64,000 nucleotides of DNA from Ancistrus triradiatus (GCA_025084515.1 JAJAGP010001508.1:120727-184726); one strand, 5' to 3'. Counted from the stretch's first letter, positions 1-11,381 are shown. A program made the numbers and translations. The notes: generated from the sequence alone by a model not told the origin.

Positions 1-21
1 CTTCTTCTTCTCCCTCTCCTT
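1..21 (-). CDS. smap1: smap1 exon 6, first 7 codons (cut by window edge)
   Basis: The reverse complement reads a pyrimidine-rich tract, then TTCTGACAG, then codons for KEREKKK. Mammalian SMAP1 has a Lys/Glu-rich stretch (KEKEKKKEEKK-like) directly after the residues encoded by exon 5, so both the acceptor and the phase (0) fit. The charged segment is the start of the flexible linker between the ArfGAP domain and the clathrin-binding part. Only 21 bases are visible, so the exon end is unknown. Confidence 0.85.
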
Positions 22-1260
22 CTGTCAGAATGTGGAGAGACAAAATTGCACATTAGTGCTAGCTGCACTTAGCCGTCATCATAATCACAGTTGCACTTAA
101 ACACAATCATTTGCACACCACTTTAAATACACACACATAAGCAGGTAAAAAGTCCTTCACGGCATATGTAGGGAATAAAGGATTAAGTCAGATAAAGTCC
201 AAACTCATTTTAGACCAAATTAAACTGTATTAAGCTTTGACAACTTAAGTGCGGGAGTCTAAACTTTCACAACTTTTTAGATAGACCGTAATGTCTGCAT
301 CTCTAATGGGAATCGAGTGTCCAGGGAGTCCAGGGGAGGGAGTTACTATAAATGACATTTAGGTCAGATCACAGAAGACACACGATCTTCACGCTGGTCT
401 ACTTGTACCAATTTGCACAAAAAGCTGAAAGATGAAACGCATGCAAGCAAGCTTCTGAAATAAAGCTCTGAGAAGGAAGTGGCTGCTCTGATTATTAGAA
501 GCTTAGGGGAAGGAAATATGAGTAGTACACAGCACTATAAGTTTGTATCAGCCACTTGAAGCTTGTTATGTGGACTTCGAATACTTTATTTCCCCTATGC
601 ATGCTGACAGGACTGCAAGATTGATTTCTTCTACATTAGCACACCCACACTCCAGCCTCGACCTTACCTCAGCCACAGGGCTTATTGCACAGATTACAGA
701 GCAGAGCTATAGCTCACAACAAGTTTGAGAACCATTTACAGATTGACTGCTTTGAATAATCAATTAATTTGCAAGAAAAAGGGCAAATATCATGATGGTT
801 TGGTTATAATCAAAGAAGAATTCAGAAGCAAGGAAAATATTTTCACTAACAGGAAACCTATCACTAGGCTTACATCTCCATTTGGAAAGGACCCTGGGGT
901 TGTATAGATTCTGTGGATGGCCAGATGTGAGGCATCTTGGAAACCTCACTCTCTAAAACATTGAATTTAAACATTGTAAAAAGACTTGACTGCCTCCAGA
1001 GACTTGATGCAGTTCAATCTGATCCTTGTAAAGCACAGTAACATATGTTCCACGACCGAGGGACACATCCTCCAACGTGGTAATTTAAGAAATATGTAGC
1101 TAGTCACTGCAAAAGTCAGGATTAAATGAATTGATGCCAGCTGAAATACAATAATCACTGCACTAATTTCCCAAAACTCCAAAAGTGTTGGCTTATTTGA
1201 ATCCAAATAATGACTTTTCTTTTATGAATGAATGAATAAAATGATCACACATCACTGGCA
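22..1260. other. smap1 intron 5, unclassified
   Basis: Apart from the polypyrimidine tract next to the exon 6 acceptor at 22-45, I see no gene and no repeat that I can name. Short open frames here have no recognisable similarity. A GAATG-type short repeat begins near 1225. Confidence 0.6.
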
Positions 1261-1261
1261 A

Positions 1262-1375
1262 ATAAAAAAAAATGGGTTGGCGCACTGTCTAGGGTTGTTC
1301 CTACTTTGCGCCCTGTGCCATTGGCTAGGCACCGGCTTAAGGCAGTTCAGAAAATGAATGAATGAATGAATGAAT
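1262..1375 (+). repeat. SINE family B, 3' tail fragment
   Basis: The segment 'GCACTGTCTAGGGTTGTTCC' followed by a GCGCCCTGTGCC-type stretch and ending in (GAATGAAT)n is the tail of the tRNA-derived fish repeat whose fuller copies lie at 19309, 44050 and 56580. The head is missing, as expected from 5' truncation on insertion. A close relative of this tail is at 21120-21196. Confidence 0.6.
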
Positions 1376-1509
1376 ATAACATAATGAATGTCATTTTATT
1401 AAAATAATTAACTAATGTCTAGTTTCTTATTCTTTGAATAAGAATTGCATAATAATCCCAATGAATTACAAGAAACACATCAAAGATGTTCTCACTTGCT
1501 AAGAACTTG

Positions 1510-2757
1510 TTTTCATTTTTACACTGTACACTCAGACTTGCCATTTTGTGGAGCTCAGAGTATAAATCACTAAAAGGCAGAACACTAAATGTCTAACTAG
1601 TAATGTAAAACTATCTCTAAAGAGTTTGGACTCCACCAATCCACAGTCAGACAGATTGTGTACAAATAGAGGAAATTCAAGACCATTGTTACCCTCCTCA
1701 GGAGTGGCCGACCAACAAAGATCACTCCAAGAGCAAAGTGTGTAATAGTCGGCGAGGTCACAAAGGACCACAGGGTAACTTCTAAGCAACTGAAGGCCTC
1801 TCTCACATTGGCTAATGATAATGTTCATGAGTCCACCATCAGAAGAACACTGAACAACAATGGTCTGCATGGCAGGGCTGCAAGGAGAACGTCACTGCTC
1901 TCCAAAAAAAACATTGCTGCCCATCTGCAGTTTGCTAAAGATCACTATGGACGAGCCAGGAAGGCTATTGGAAGGATTGTGTTGTGGATGGATGAGAACC
2001 AAAAATAAACTTTTTGGTTTTTTAAAACAAAGAATAAGTTTGGAAGAAAGGAAAACACTGGATTCCAGCATAAGAACCTTATCCCCATCTGTGAAACTGG
2101 TGGTGGTATGGTAGTCTTTATGGTTTGGGCCTGTTTTGCTGCATCTGGGCCAGGATGGGCTTGACATCATTGATGGAACAATGACTTCTAAATTATATCA
2201 GAGAATTCTAAAGGAAAATGTCAGGACATCTGTACATGAAAAGACCCTAAGCACACAAGTGTTCTACCAAATAATGGTTTTAAAGAAAAATAAAGTTAAA
2301 CTTTTGGAATGGCCAAGTCAAAGTCCTGACCTTAATCCAACTGAAATGTGGGAAGGACCTTTAAGCAAGCAGTTTAATGTAAGGAAACCCCACCAACATT
2401 CCCAGAGGTTTGAAGCTGTTCTGTACGGAAAAATGGGGCTAAAATTCCTCCAAGATGGTGTGCAGGACTGATCAACAGTTCCAGGAAACGTTTAGTTGCA
2501 GTTATTGCTGCACAGGGGGGTCACACCAGATACTGAAAGCAAAGGTTCACATACTTTTGCCACTGACTAATATGCAATATTGGATCATTTTCCTCAATAA
2601 ATAAATGACCAAGTATAATATTTTTGTCTCATCTGTTTAACTGGGTTCTCTTTATCCACTTTTAGGACTCTATGGAAATCTGATGATGTTTTAGGTGATA
2701 TTTATGCAGAAATATAGAAAATTCTAAAGGGTTCACAAACCTTCAAGCACCACTGTA
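1510..2757 (+). mobile_element. Tc1-like element, family A (degenerate)
   Basis: The right end carries the terminal sequence GGGTTCACAAACCTTCAAGC followed by ACCACTGTA, a known fish Tc1-type terminus; a second copy of this end lies at 50700-50731. The left terminal repeat is not recognisable, so the left border is approximate. The interior holds a broken transposase on the same strand. The element lies in intron 5 of smap1, antisense to that gene. Confidence 0.75.
1625..2536 (+). pseudogene. Tc1-like transposase, family A, broken
   Basis: Pieces of a Tc1-type DDE transposase appear in several frames: the second helix-turn-helix region (VHESTIRRTLNNNGLHG near 1823), then LLSKKNIAAHLQFAKDH, a piece around a 'VW.CFAASGPG' motif near 2115-2160, and SQSPDLNPTEMW near 2313-2350, which carries the third catalytic residue. 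The segment that should hold the second catalytic Asp (DxDPKHT) is deleted near 2245-2290, and frames shift at least twice. It cannot encode an active enzyme. The reading ends at TGA 2534-2536. Confidence 0.75.
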
Positions 2758-3797
2758 CCCAAAAGCCTCACTATCAGAAATAGCACAATTACAAACAATA
2801 AGAGTTTCATCTGCATTTTAATAATATGACTATTTTATCACACCCCCACCATTTGTTATGCCACTGCTTGTGTGCTTGTATTTGTTTGGTGGTTGAACAG
2901 TCCAAGTTACAGATGGAACTGTTTTTGTAAGATTTGAGATGGTTTGAAATGCATGTTTTCATAATGAAGGTAAAACAAAACCCACTTCTGCATTACACCT
3001 GCGGCTTTCCCACAACAGATAAAGTCTGGTTTGGGGGGGGGGGGGGGGGGGGGTGGGGGGGTGGTGTCCTGGTTTGGGAAAAAAACAAGAGTCCAAAAAT
3101 AAATTAACAGCTACTGCATTAGTTTATGTGTTCATAAGACTCAGGTTTTTATTTCCCCTGTCTGTTTTCAGACCACTTGGGCGTAGGTTATGCTGTGGGA
3201 ATCTCAAGTAAAAATAACTGCGTGAGGCGGTTTCCAGAAATCAGAGACGGAGCACTGATCTCATTCATAGCTTTTTCTAATGATAAGGTACTAATTGTGC
3301 ACAAACTTTGGTTTGGTTTCCAGCAACACAATGTACTTGCTGAGAAAAAAATTAAACCTGTCATATCAGGGGTCTCAGAGTGACATTTCATCGCAACAGA
3401 ACAACACAAGCAACATTTCAGGACCAATTAAAAAGAAAAAAGTATAAACCTTCGGATATAACCATAGGGAGGAGGGGGGTGGGGGAAGAAAAACTAGCTG
3501 AACAGTGACTGACTGAACAGTGGTGAAACGGCGTTTGAGGAAGGAAAGAACTGATCTTTTACTGGCGATTTCAACAAAATAAAAAGGAGCAAATTCACAG
3601 ATTGTCAACAACACTACCCTATACAGTCAATGTGTGTGTGTGTGCTAAAAAAAAAAAGTAAAATTTGCAATAATGAAGATGGGATCAGTGTATAGTTAAA
3701 AAAAAATGGGGGGGGGCAATTCCAATAGGTAAAACAGAAGACTACAGTTTTTATCAATATCTTGCTGTGGTTCATAACCACAATGTAAGGTAAACAA
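2758..3797. other. smap1 intron 5, unclassified
   Basis: No gene recognised. The stretch contains a long G tract at 3033-3061, a short GT run near 3632 and several A/G homopolymers. A T-rich/A-rich composition prevails elsewhere. Confidence 0.6.
3033..3061 (+). repeat. poly-G tract
   Basis: Twenty-one consecutive G, one T, then seven more G. Such a run is able to form a G-quadruplex on the plus strand, and the smap1 transcript would carry the C-rich complement. A second G run of similar length lies at 11384-11414. Runs like this can also be sequencing artefacts. Confidence 0.9.
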
Positions 3798-5148
3798 AGC
3801 ATTCTGAAACACCCTTTCACTTTTTTACATTTTGTTATGTTGCGGCGTTGTGTTTTTAAAAAAAAAAAGAAAAAAAAAAGTGAATGTGAAAACAGAATTT
3901 AAGAATTCTGAGAACTTAAGAATTTAAAAATTTATACATTTTTTGCAAATTTCTTAAAACTGAAAATCTAAATTTTTCCATGGACACAAGTTTTCAGACT
4001 TGTTGATATGATACTGGAATTTAGTTCTAGGGGCCAACCATTTCGGTTGATCATCTTTGAGATGTTCTTGATTGGAGACCACCTGAGGTAAATCCAGTTG
4101 ATTGGTCATGATTTGCAAAGACACACAGCTGTCTATAAAAGGTCTCACAGATAATAATACATATCAGAGCAAAAAACAAGCAAAAAACATATCAATGAGA
4201 GGTAAAGAACTGCCTGTGGAGTTCAGAGACAGGACTGTGAGGAGGGACAGATCTGGAGAAGGCTCCAAAAAATCTGCTGCACTGAAAGTTCTGAGAGTTT
4301 ACAATGACCAACCATAATACTTAAATGGAAAACCGTTTGGAACAACACCAGGACTCTTTCTAGAGCTGACTGCCCCCACTGAACTAAGTAATTGGAAAGA
4401 AGAACCTTGTTAAGAGATGTGAACCCATGGTCACTTCAGCTGAGCTCCAAAGATCCTGAGTGCAGATGGGAGACACTTCCAGAGTGGTCAGACAGGAGCA
4501 TCTCCTCAGTAAAAGACATATAAATGCCCATTTGAGGTTTGCAAAAAAGCACATAAAGGACTGTAAAACAAGATTCTCTGGTCTGATGAAACCAAGTTTT
4601 AACATGTTGGTCATGTCTGACTGGTCAGGGTTAACGGAAAGCTGAATGGAGCAAAGTACAGAGATATTCTTAATGAACACCTTATTCAGAGCACTTGATA
4701 CCTCAGACTGGGCCAAAGGTTCAACTTTCAATAAGACAATGACCCTAAGCAACACAGTCAAGACAACACAGTGGCTAAGAGACAACTCTGTGAATGTTCC
4801 TGAGTGGCTCAGCCAGAGGCCTAACTTAAACCCAAACAAATATGTCTGGAGAGAAAATATATATCACCAAATCCAGGTCTGCAAACCTTCTGGAATCATA
4901 ACCAAGGAGTCTGGAGGCTGTAATCACTGCCAAAAGGTGCTTCAACAGAGTAAAGGTTCTGAATACATATGTGAATCCAATATTTTAGTTTTCCCTTTTC
5001 AATAAATTTGCAAAAAAATCTAATACTCTGTTGCTATCAAGAGGTATAGAGTGCAGAATGTTTTTTGTTTTTCATTTTAGAACAAGGCCAGAGCATAACA
5101 AAATGTGAAAAAAGTGAAAGGGTCTGAATACTTTCTGAATGCACTGTA
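3798..5148 (+). mobile_element. Tc1-like element, family B
   Basis: The right terminus reads GAAAGGGTCTGAATACTTTC followed by TGAATGCACTGTA. The left side shows the matching inverse sequence (CCCTTTCACTTTTTTACATT, then TTGTTATGTTGCGG near 3810-3846) with its outermost bases degraded. The subterminal block at 4015-4170 recurs at 8636 and, inverted, at 9770, so this family has at least three copies here. It lies in intron 5 of smap1, on the antisense strand. Confidence 0.8.
4195..5000 (+). pseudogene. Tc1-like transposase, family B, broken
   Basis: The N-terminal piece starts at 4195 (MRGKELPVEFRDRTVRRD). A downstream piece with VPEWLSQRPNLNPNKYVW at 4797-4850 corresponds to the 'SPDLNPIENVW' motif around the third catalytic residue, with the usual Glu lost (K here). 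Between them are stops and frameshifts, including a run resembling 'GLMKPSFNMLV' in place of the 'SDETKI' block. It is not functional. Confidence 0.7.
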
Positions 5149-5562
5149 TAGGCACCACTGGTAACGTGTGCTGAATTGACATATTATTTAATGGTTTAAG
5201 ATACAGCCTTCCAATGTGCATTCAAAACAAAATGACTGATATAATAATAGAAAAACATATTATTGCCTTCTATCAAAACGGCTTCGAGTAGATAGACACC
5301 AACATTGGTAACAGCAATATAATTTCCCACCTTTGTAATTGTTTTCATAATACATATTTCACTGAGGTTATAAATGTTTTAACCTCAGTTTTGTAAAATT
5401 CTAGATTGCTATGATTTATTTATCGCAAAAACACACGGCTTTAAAACTGAGGACAATTTGATCAGACATTCTGATCTGTTTATCCTGTGTATACCACATT
5501 ATTAGATCCCAAAGCACATTTTTCATATATGACTCAAGACAGCACACAGTGAACTACAGTAC
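5149..5562. other. smap1 intron 5, donor side
   Basis: AT-rich intron sequence next to the exon 5 donor (GAG|GTACTG, donor at 5562-5561). No repeat that I can classify. Confidence 0.6.
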
Positions 5563-5634
5563 CTCCAGTTTGTTTTTTTCAGCTGTTTGTGAAGAGGGAG
5601 AGGGTGCTGAAGGCAAAGCAGCATCAGAAGTCTT
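5563..5634 (-). CDS. smap1: smap1 exon 5 (72 nt, in-frame cassette-type)
   Basis: The reverse complement reads CTACGCAG|AAG ... CTGGAG|GTACTG and encodes 24 residues, KTSDAALPSAPSPSSQTAEK followed by NKLE (protein residues 138-161). The mammalian counterpart contains SSSDAPLQP...LQAAVDKNKLE, so the match is by position and by the SDA and KNKLE anchors. Both borders are in phase 0, so skipping leaves the frame intact. From memory, mammalian SMAP1 has isoforms with and without the equivalent insert. The segment is Ser/Pro-rich linker immediately C-terminal of the ArfGAP domain. A CT microsatellite lies upstream of the acceptor. Confidence 0.88.
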
Positions 5635-5671
5635 CTGCGTAGAGTCAGGAGGGAATTGGGGTCGGTGAAAG

Positions 5672-5683
5672 AAGGGAGGGAGG

Positions 5684-5720
<37 letters not shown>
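5672..5720 (+). repeat. GGGA/GA microsatellite next to exon 5
   Basis: (GGGA)n followed by about sixteen GA units. In the smap1 transcript this is a CT/CCCT tract starting about 38 nt upstream of the exon 5 acceptor, so it extends the polypyrimidine region. A near-identical arrangement with the same flanking 40 bp recurs at 27909-28045. Confidence 0.9.
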
Positions 5721-5724
<4 letters not shown>

Positions 5725-6868
5725 CGAGATAGATGGGATAGATGGAGATGGAAAAGATGGGATAGATGGAGGGAAAAAAGGAGACGAAAAGGTAAAAGAC
5801 AAGCAGCTGAAGAGAATTCACAGATTTGCACATTTACTGCACAACAGGAACAATGCTTCTACACACACACACAAATTCAAAATCTGACTAAAACTGAAAT
5901 AAACATAGAACTGACCAACAAATAAACTAGTAAATCAGTCAATTATATAAAAAGAACAAAATCCTGTTTGCCATTATTGGAGTGCCTCCATTATACAAAT
6001 GCCATCAGGTACAGATTAGAGCCACTATGAATATGCACACCAGTGTGTTTGGGAGATCAATTCTTTCCTTTCACAGAACCTCACTGTGCAGGAGAATAAG
6101 TGGGGTTCGTCTAAAGACATGCAGTTTATCCATATATAGTCTGCCAGGTGACAAAACAAGATGGAAACAACAAAGCAACTGCACAGAAACAAATACAAAG
6201 AAGGTCCAGATAGAGAACAAGACAGGGTATGACAGTGTTCAGTTATGCAAATCATTTTAAATGTCTAAGACCCCATCGAGACTTTTCATGCGTTTCGTTA
6301 CTGGAGAAGTTTTTCTCCATGTGCATTTACACTTGACAAACCCACGTCCAGTCAGCCAGACTGAAATCCAATTGCTGTATTCCATGTAAATCAGCTCATA
6401 ACACTGGAGTGTGTTGCTTACAGTCTTTAAATTGTAAAAGATTGTTGCTCCATCAAACATTACAATTTGACATAATCACTTTAAATATCTCTAGTCTATG
6501 AAAAAGGCACCGACTATGGGAGTTAATGTTAAGAAGTACAAATTAAAACATTAATAATGAATACAGCACTCATGATGACTGACATCAGTGGTGTACAGAT
6601 CAAATCTGGACACGAGAGCAAACTGGTGGGAGCCGACATGTGACTACAATGCATCTCAAGCCACCTCCTACAGTGGTTCGAGCAAATCGGACCAAATGGA
6701 TATCACTGCATCTTAGGGTGCATTTACACAAGCATTTTAAAGTTAATTCAGTTCTATTCGGATACACAATCTTAATACTCGATATGCATGAAAGAACTTC
6801 ACATTAAACAAGCACAAATGCTTTCATCTTTCCAAGATGCATCTGACTTGCTGAATCCACCCAATACC
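5721..6868. other. smap1 intron 4, mostly unclassified
   Basis: 5805-5845 (GCTGAAGAGAATTCACAGAT...) is nearly identical to 27998-28038, so part of this stretch is a dispersed repeat. The rest, to 6868, shows no gene and no repeat I can name. Confidence 0.6.
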
Positions 6869-7346
6869 TGGTGTGTGCGCGATACTGAAAAACGCAATCA
6901 ATATATTTTCTGGGATTTTATCGATAACAATAATTAGACAATACTTTGGCAATAGTTCTCCGACGTAGTTTGTAGATTGCCTTCATTCAAGCAGCCAAAC
7001 CAAACCGCCACAACATGAGTGAGGAATAAATATAATGAAGTAGACTGCGTGGTTGGTGGTATCTCCAATTTGTCTCTTGGTGCAGACTGTTCACTCATAT
7101 TTAACTTCAGTCACGTACTTTTAGGTAGACTGTTAGCTTGCTTTGTGGCGCTAGCACGCTGCCTGCACAGTGCACATGCAGTAGTCCGTCTTACCTGGCT
7201 ACGTGACACAGTGAATATGAGGGTGTTAAGTGGTGTTTTGAATGCTTGTATGGCAAAATGAGTGATCCATTTGATAATGTCAGCTCGCACATTGTTAACA
7301 CAACAAGTAAGATATTAACATAGACGTTACATATTGTACACCCCTA
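6869..7346 (-). mobile_element. hAT-like element, family D (copy 1, short)
   Basis: The ends read TGGTGTGTGCGCGATACT and TATTGTACACCCCTA, the degraded terminal pair of the family whose clean copy is 28634-29292. Internal blocks match that copy and the one at 54394 in reverse: the 'TTCTGGGATTTTATCGATAA' block at 6912-6931 and the 'GCACATGCAGTAGTC' block near 7172. No usable coding sequence remains. No target duplication was recognised. Confidence 0.6.
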
Positions 7347-8630
7347 CCCAACACTTTATGACAGCACGCGTCAGTCATCCATCACATTTGACATCTGGAC
7401 GAACAATAATGGAAGACCCGCAGGGTTAGCAAACGCAAGAAACGTCTTCATTTCATAAGTAACTTGGTCCAGTGTTACGAGCTGATTTTGCATAGTTCAC
7501 ATATTATTGCAGGATCCTGCAATTGAGTTCAATAGGACCAAATGGAAATGCTTTCAACTATTAAGTCTAATACATATGGTTAAAAACGTATCCTGATACA
7601 ATCTAAATGATGCATGAAAAGACCAGGTATAAACTGGGTAATATTAGTAACTGGACATGTATTATACCTTTGACGCATCACCTTTACAAGGTGTTTCATC
7701 AGGTTTATTGGTGGACAACTTCCCAGCCATGTAACCAACAGGATTTAAACATGTATAGTGGAAGATGCTGATGGATAAGAATGGAAAAGCAAGCCACAAA
7801 AAGACAGGATCATAAGAAGGAAACAAGCTTCATAGGGAGACTGGGGGAGAGAAGGAAAGGTGACGCTTTCTAATTAAATTCAGCAAAGTCGCACCATCAG
7901 CAACACAGGTCTTCAGAGACCAAGTAATACAAGCAGGTCCATTATGGCCCTGGTTAGTGCATAGCTGTTCAGACTGGGCCATTACCTGCCTACGAAGCCT
8001 GCTCATAATCCTGTTTTAATGGATCAGCATCAGTGCTAAGCTTTGCCTCTGCATTAAAGAGCCGATAACTGATATGGTGCAAACTTCTTTCCTCTGCACC
8101 GTTTAGCAAAGGCTGCATCGAGGGAAATAATGAGCAAAGTGCCCACTAGAGGGGATTGAGGCAGACCGGTCAATATGCAGGGACAACTATCATCAGAGAG
8201 CACTGAGGGTGAACCATATCTCCAACTCAATCTTAATGCAATCTGGGAAGCAGCAAAAAGCCTCAGGTAATTGCGCTCCCATCTTCTGGACAGAGCTGTG
8301 CACAGCCACAAAGGGCCAGAGGTCTATATCAGTGAGAACAATACAGGGAATAGACATTGATGCTAGACAATGCAGCCCAATCAACAATGGCTAAAGAGAA
8401 GCCACATTATGATGACTGGGTCATAGGAGTCACTGCTCAGTCGATCAGTAAGAAAGCTATTACTGACTGACCAATAGAAGACCACATCAATGGTATAATT
8501 ATGTGTTCAGGCCTTAAACGAGTACACACATGCTCAAAGAAACGTCAAACAAGTATGCAGTCCTCTTTTATAAGAATCTAGGGCCCATATTTTAATTATC
8601 TTTAAAATGATATAGATATTGCTATGACAC
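7347..8630. other. smap1 intron 4, unclassified
   Basis: No gene or nameable repeat. Base composition is less AT-rich between 7780 and 8400 than in the flanks. Short open frames here have no recognisable similarity. Confidence 0.5.
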
Positions 8631-9937
8631 TTGACATTTAGTTCTGGGGGCCTCCCATTTCTCTTGATCATCTTTGAGATGTTTCTTGATTGGAGTCCAC
8701 CTGTGGTAAATTCAGTTGATTGGACATGACTTGGAAAGACACATGTCTATATAACATCTCACAGATAATGCATATCAGAGCAAAAACCAAGTTATGAGGA
8801 GGAAAGAACCCCTCTGCAGAGCTCAGAGACAGGAGTGTGTACAGGTACAGATTTGGAGGTGGAGGATTTGGAAGACTACAAAAAATTCTGCTTTACTGAA
8901 ATTTCCCAAAGAGCACAGGGCCTCCATAATTCTTAAATGGAAGAAGTTTTGAACAACCAGGACTCTTCCTAGAGCCAAACTAAGTAATCAGGGGAGAAGG
9001 GCCTTGTTAAAAGTGGTGACCAAGAACCCAATGGTCACTGACTGAGCTCCAAAGATCTTGTGCGTAAACGGGAGAAACTTCCAGAAGGTTTGCCATCACA
9101 GCAGCACTCCACCAATCTGGGCTTTATGGCAGAATGGCCAGACAGAAGTCTCTCCTCAGTAAAAGAAACATGAAGACCCATCTGGAGCAATAAAGCACCT
9201 AATGAACTCTCAGACTGTGAGAAATAAGATTCTCTGGTCTGATGAACACAAGATTGAACACTCTGCCATAAAGCCCAGATTGGTGGAGTGCTGCAGTGAT
9301 GGCTGACCTTCTGAAAGTTTCTCCCATCTGCACCCAGGATATTTGGAGCTTAGCCAGAGTGACAACTGGTTTCTTGATCACCTCTATTACCAAAGCCTTT
9401 CTCTCCAAATTACTTGGTTTGGTGGGACGGCCAGCTCTAGGAGGAGTTCTGGTTGTTCCAAACTTCGTCCATATAATAATTATGGCCCTGTGCTCTTGGG
9501 AACTTTCAGTGAAGGAGAATTTTTGTAGCCTTCTGAAGCAGATCTGAAGCACACAATCATGTCTCTGAGCTCTACAGGCACTTCTTTACTCCTCATGACT
9601 TGGTTTTCGGTCTGATATGCATTGTTAGCAGACATTACATAAACAGATGTGTTTCATTCCAAATGAAGTCCAATCAACTGAATTTACCACAGGTGGACTC
9701 CAATTAGCGTGTAGAAACATCTCAAAGATGATCAACAGAAATGGGAGGCCCCTAGAACTAAATTCAAAAAGTTTGACAGCAAAGGATGTAAATACATGCA
9801 ACATTTTACCTTTTCCTTTTTAATACATTCGGGGTATGGGGTATCAACTTCAGATTGATGGGGGATTATTCTGGCATCGGCCCTCAACATGACAAAATGG
9901 GGAAAAAGTGACTTAAGACCTTCCGAATGCATTGTAT
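8631..9937. mobile_element. two Tc1-like family B copies in head-to-head palindrome
   Basis: 8631-9262 reads the family B 5' half left to right; 9937-9263 reads the same 5' half right to left. Matching blocks include CACCTGTGGTAAATTCAGTT (8699 and, inverted, 9672), AATGCATATCAGA and GCAGCACTCCACCAATCTGG (9102 and, inverted, 9272). The arms run about 8631-9135 and 9263-9790, with about 125 bases of unpaired left-arm sequence in the middle. The right outer end keeps the terminus CCGAATGCATTGTATA; the left outer end has lost it. Neither copy keeps the catalytic C-terminal half. Confidence 0.8.
9263..9600 (-). pseudogene. Tc1-like transposase N-terminal half, family B
   Basis: The minus strand encodes a piece with HRAIIIIWTKFGTTRTPPRA followed by GRPTK and then KALVIEVIKKPVVTLAKLQ, ending ALHQSGLYGRV. 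This is the linker plus second helix-turn-helix region of a Tc1-type transposase (the GRPxK motif is the AT-hook-like link). It stops at the palindrome junction, so the DDE catalytic domain is absent. Confidence 0.65.
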
Positions 9938-10176
9938 ATAACATTTTATATCAAATTCAAACAATATATCTTTAATTAGTGGCCCTGAAATGCCATTATA
10001 TTGAATGCCTGAAAGCAGTAAGGATTATATTGTTGTCTAATGATAAATTGCTTTAAAGTCAACAGCAATTCTCACCATCTTATGATTGGTGAATGCTGGA
10101 GAATTAGTGAGATATTGATGGCTGCTATGCTGGGCATCGGCCCTCAAACATGACAAAATGGGGAAAAAAAAAAAAA

Positions 10177-10228
<52 letters not shown>

Positions 10229-10425
10229 GCCTTAAGGACCGTCCGAATGCATTGTATATAACATTTATATCAAATTCAAACCAATATATCTTTAATAGTG
10301 GCCCTGAATGCCATTATATTGATGCTGCAGACAGTAAGGATTATATTGTGTCTAATGATAAATTGCTTTAAAGTCAACAACACTTCTCACCATCGTAGAT
10401 GGTGAATGCGGAGAATTAGCTGAGT
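9871..10425 (+). repeat. 262-bp direct tandem duplication
   Basis: Block 9871-10132 is repeated at 10133-10425. The shared sequence starts GGCATCGGCCCTCAA and runs through TGTATATAACA, CCATTATATTGA and TAAATTGCTTTAAAGTCAAC. The differences are mainly single-base insertions or deletions, and the second copy contains a poly-A run where the first has five A. The unit begins inside the right terminus of the family B element and continues into flanking DNA. Confidence 0.85.
10164..10226 (+). repeat. poly-A tract inside the second duplication copy
   Basis: Thirteen A, one C and forty-nine A. The paralogous site at about 9901-9906 has only GGGGAAAAAG, so the run is an expansion, not a retrotransposon tail. 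It is followed directly by the family B terminus sequence. Confidence 0.9.
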
Positions 10426-10640
10426 AATATATATATATAATAAGATATATATATATATATATAATATGACACAATACATACATACATACATAACAGTATA
10501 TATATACACTGTGTATAATGATATATAATATATATAATATATATCTATATATATATAGTATATATTATATATATATATATATAATATATATATTATATAT
10601 ATTACACATTACATTACAACATATTACACACACCACACAT
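10420..10640. repeat. AT-rich TATA microsatellite
   Basis: Imperfect (TA)n with CATA and ACAC interruptions, ending next to the left terminus of the Tc1-like element at 10663. A similar TA/CT microsatellite abuts the other copy of the same terminus at 21464, which suggests insertion into TA-rich sites, the known target preference of Tc1 elements. Confidence 0.85.
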
Positions 10641-10905
10641 ATTCTCTCTCTATTATAAATATCAAACATTAAGGAAACACTCAATAACACATCCTAGATC
10701 GAATGAATGAAATATTCTCATTGAATACTTTGTTCTGTACAAAGTTGAATGTGCTGACAACAAAATCACACAAAAATCATCAATGGAAATCAAATTTATT
10801 AACCAATGGAGGCCTGGATTTGGAGTCACACACAAAATTAAAGTGGAAAAACACACTACAGGCTGATCCAACTTTGTAATGTCCTTAAAACAAGTCAAAA
10901 CAAGG

Positions 10906-11381
10906 CCTCCACGTGCCTGTATGACCTCCCTACAATGCCTGGGCATGCTCCTGATGAGGTGACGGATGGTCTCCTGAGGGATCTCCTCCCAGACCTGGAC
11001 TAAAACATCCGCCAACTCCTGGACAGTCTGTGGTGCAACGTGACGTTGGTGGATGGAGCGAGATATGATGTCCCAGATGTGCTCAATCGGATTCAGGTCT
11101 GGGGAACGGGCGGGCCAGTCCATAGCTTCAATGCCTTCATCTTGCAGGAACTGCTGACAGACTCCAGCCACATGAGGTCTAGCATTGTCCTGCATTAGGA
11201 GGAACTCAGGGCCAACCGCACCAGCATATGGTCTCACAAGGGGTGTGAGGATCTCATCTCAGTACCTAATGGCAGTCAGGCTACCTCTGCCGAGCACATG
11301 GAGAGCTGTGCGGTCCTCCAAAGAAATGCCACCCCACACCATTACTGACCCACTGTCAAACCGGTCATGCTGAAGGATGTT

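Noticed and set aside
4384..4839. 151-codon open frame on the minus strand
   Set aside because: Antisense shadow of the family B Tc1 transposase relic; no protein similarity in this frame.
5523..5831. 102-codon minus-strand frame spanning exon 5
   Set aside because: Only 5563-5634 is exon. The flanks translate the CT microsatellite (poly Leu-Ser) and intron; splice sites delimit the true coding part.
10164..10226. Poly-A as a retrogene or LINE tail
   Set aside because: The duplicate at 9871-10132 shows the same context without the run, so it is a homopolymer expansion or artefact inside a DNA transposon terminus.
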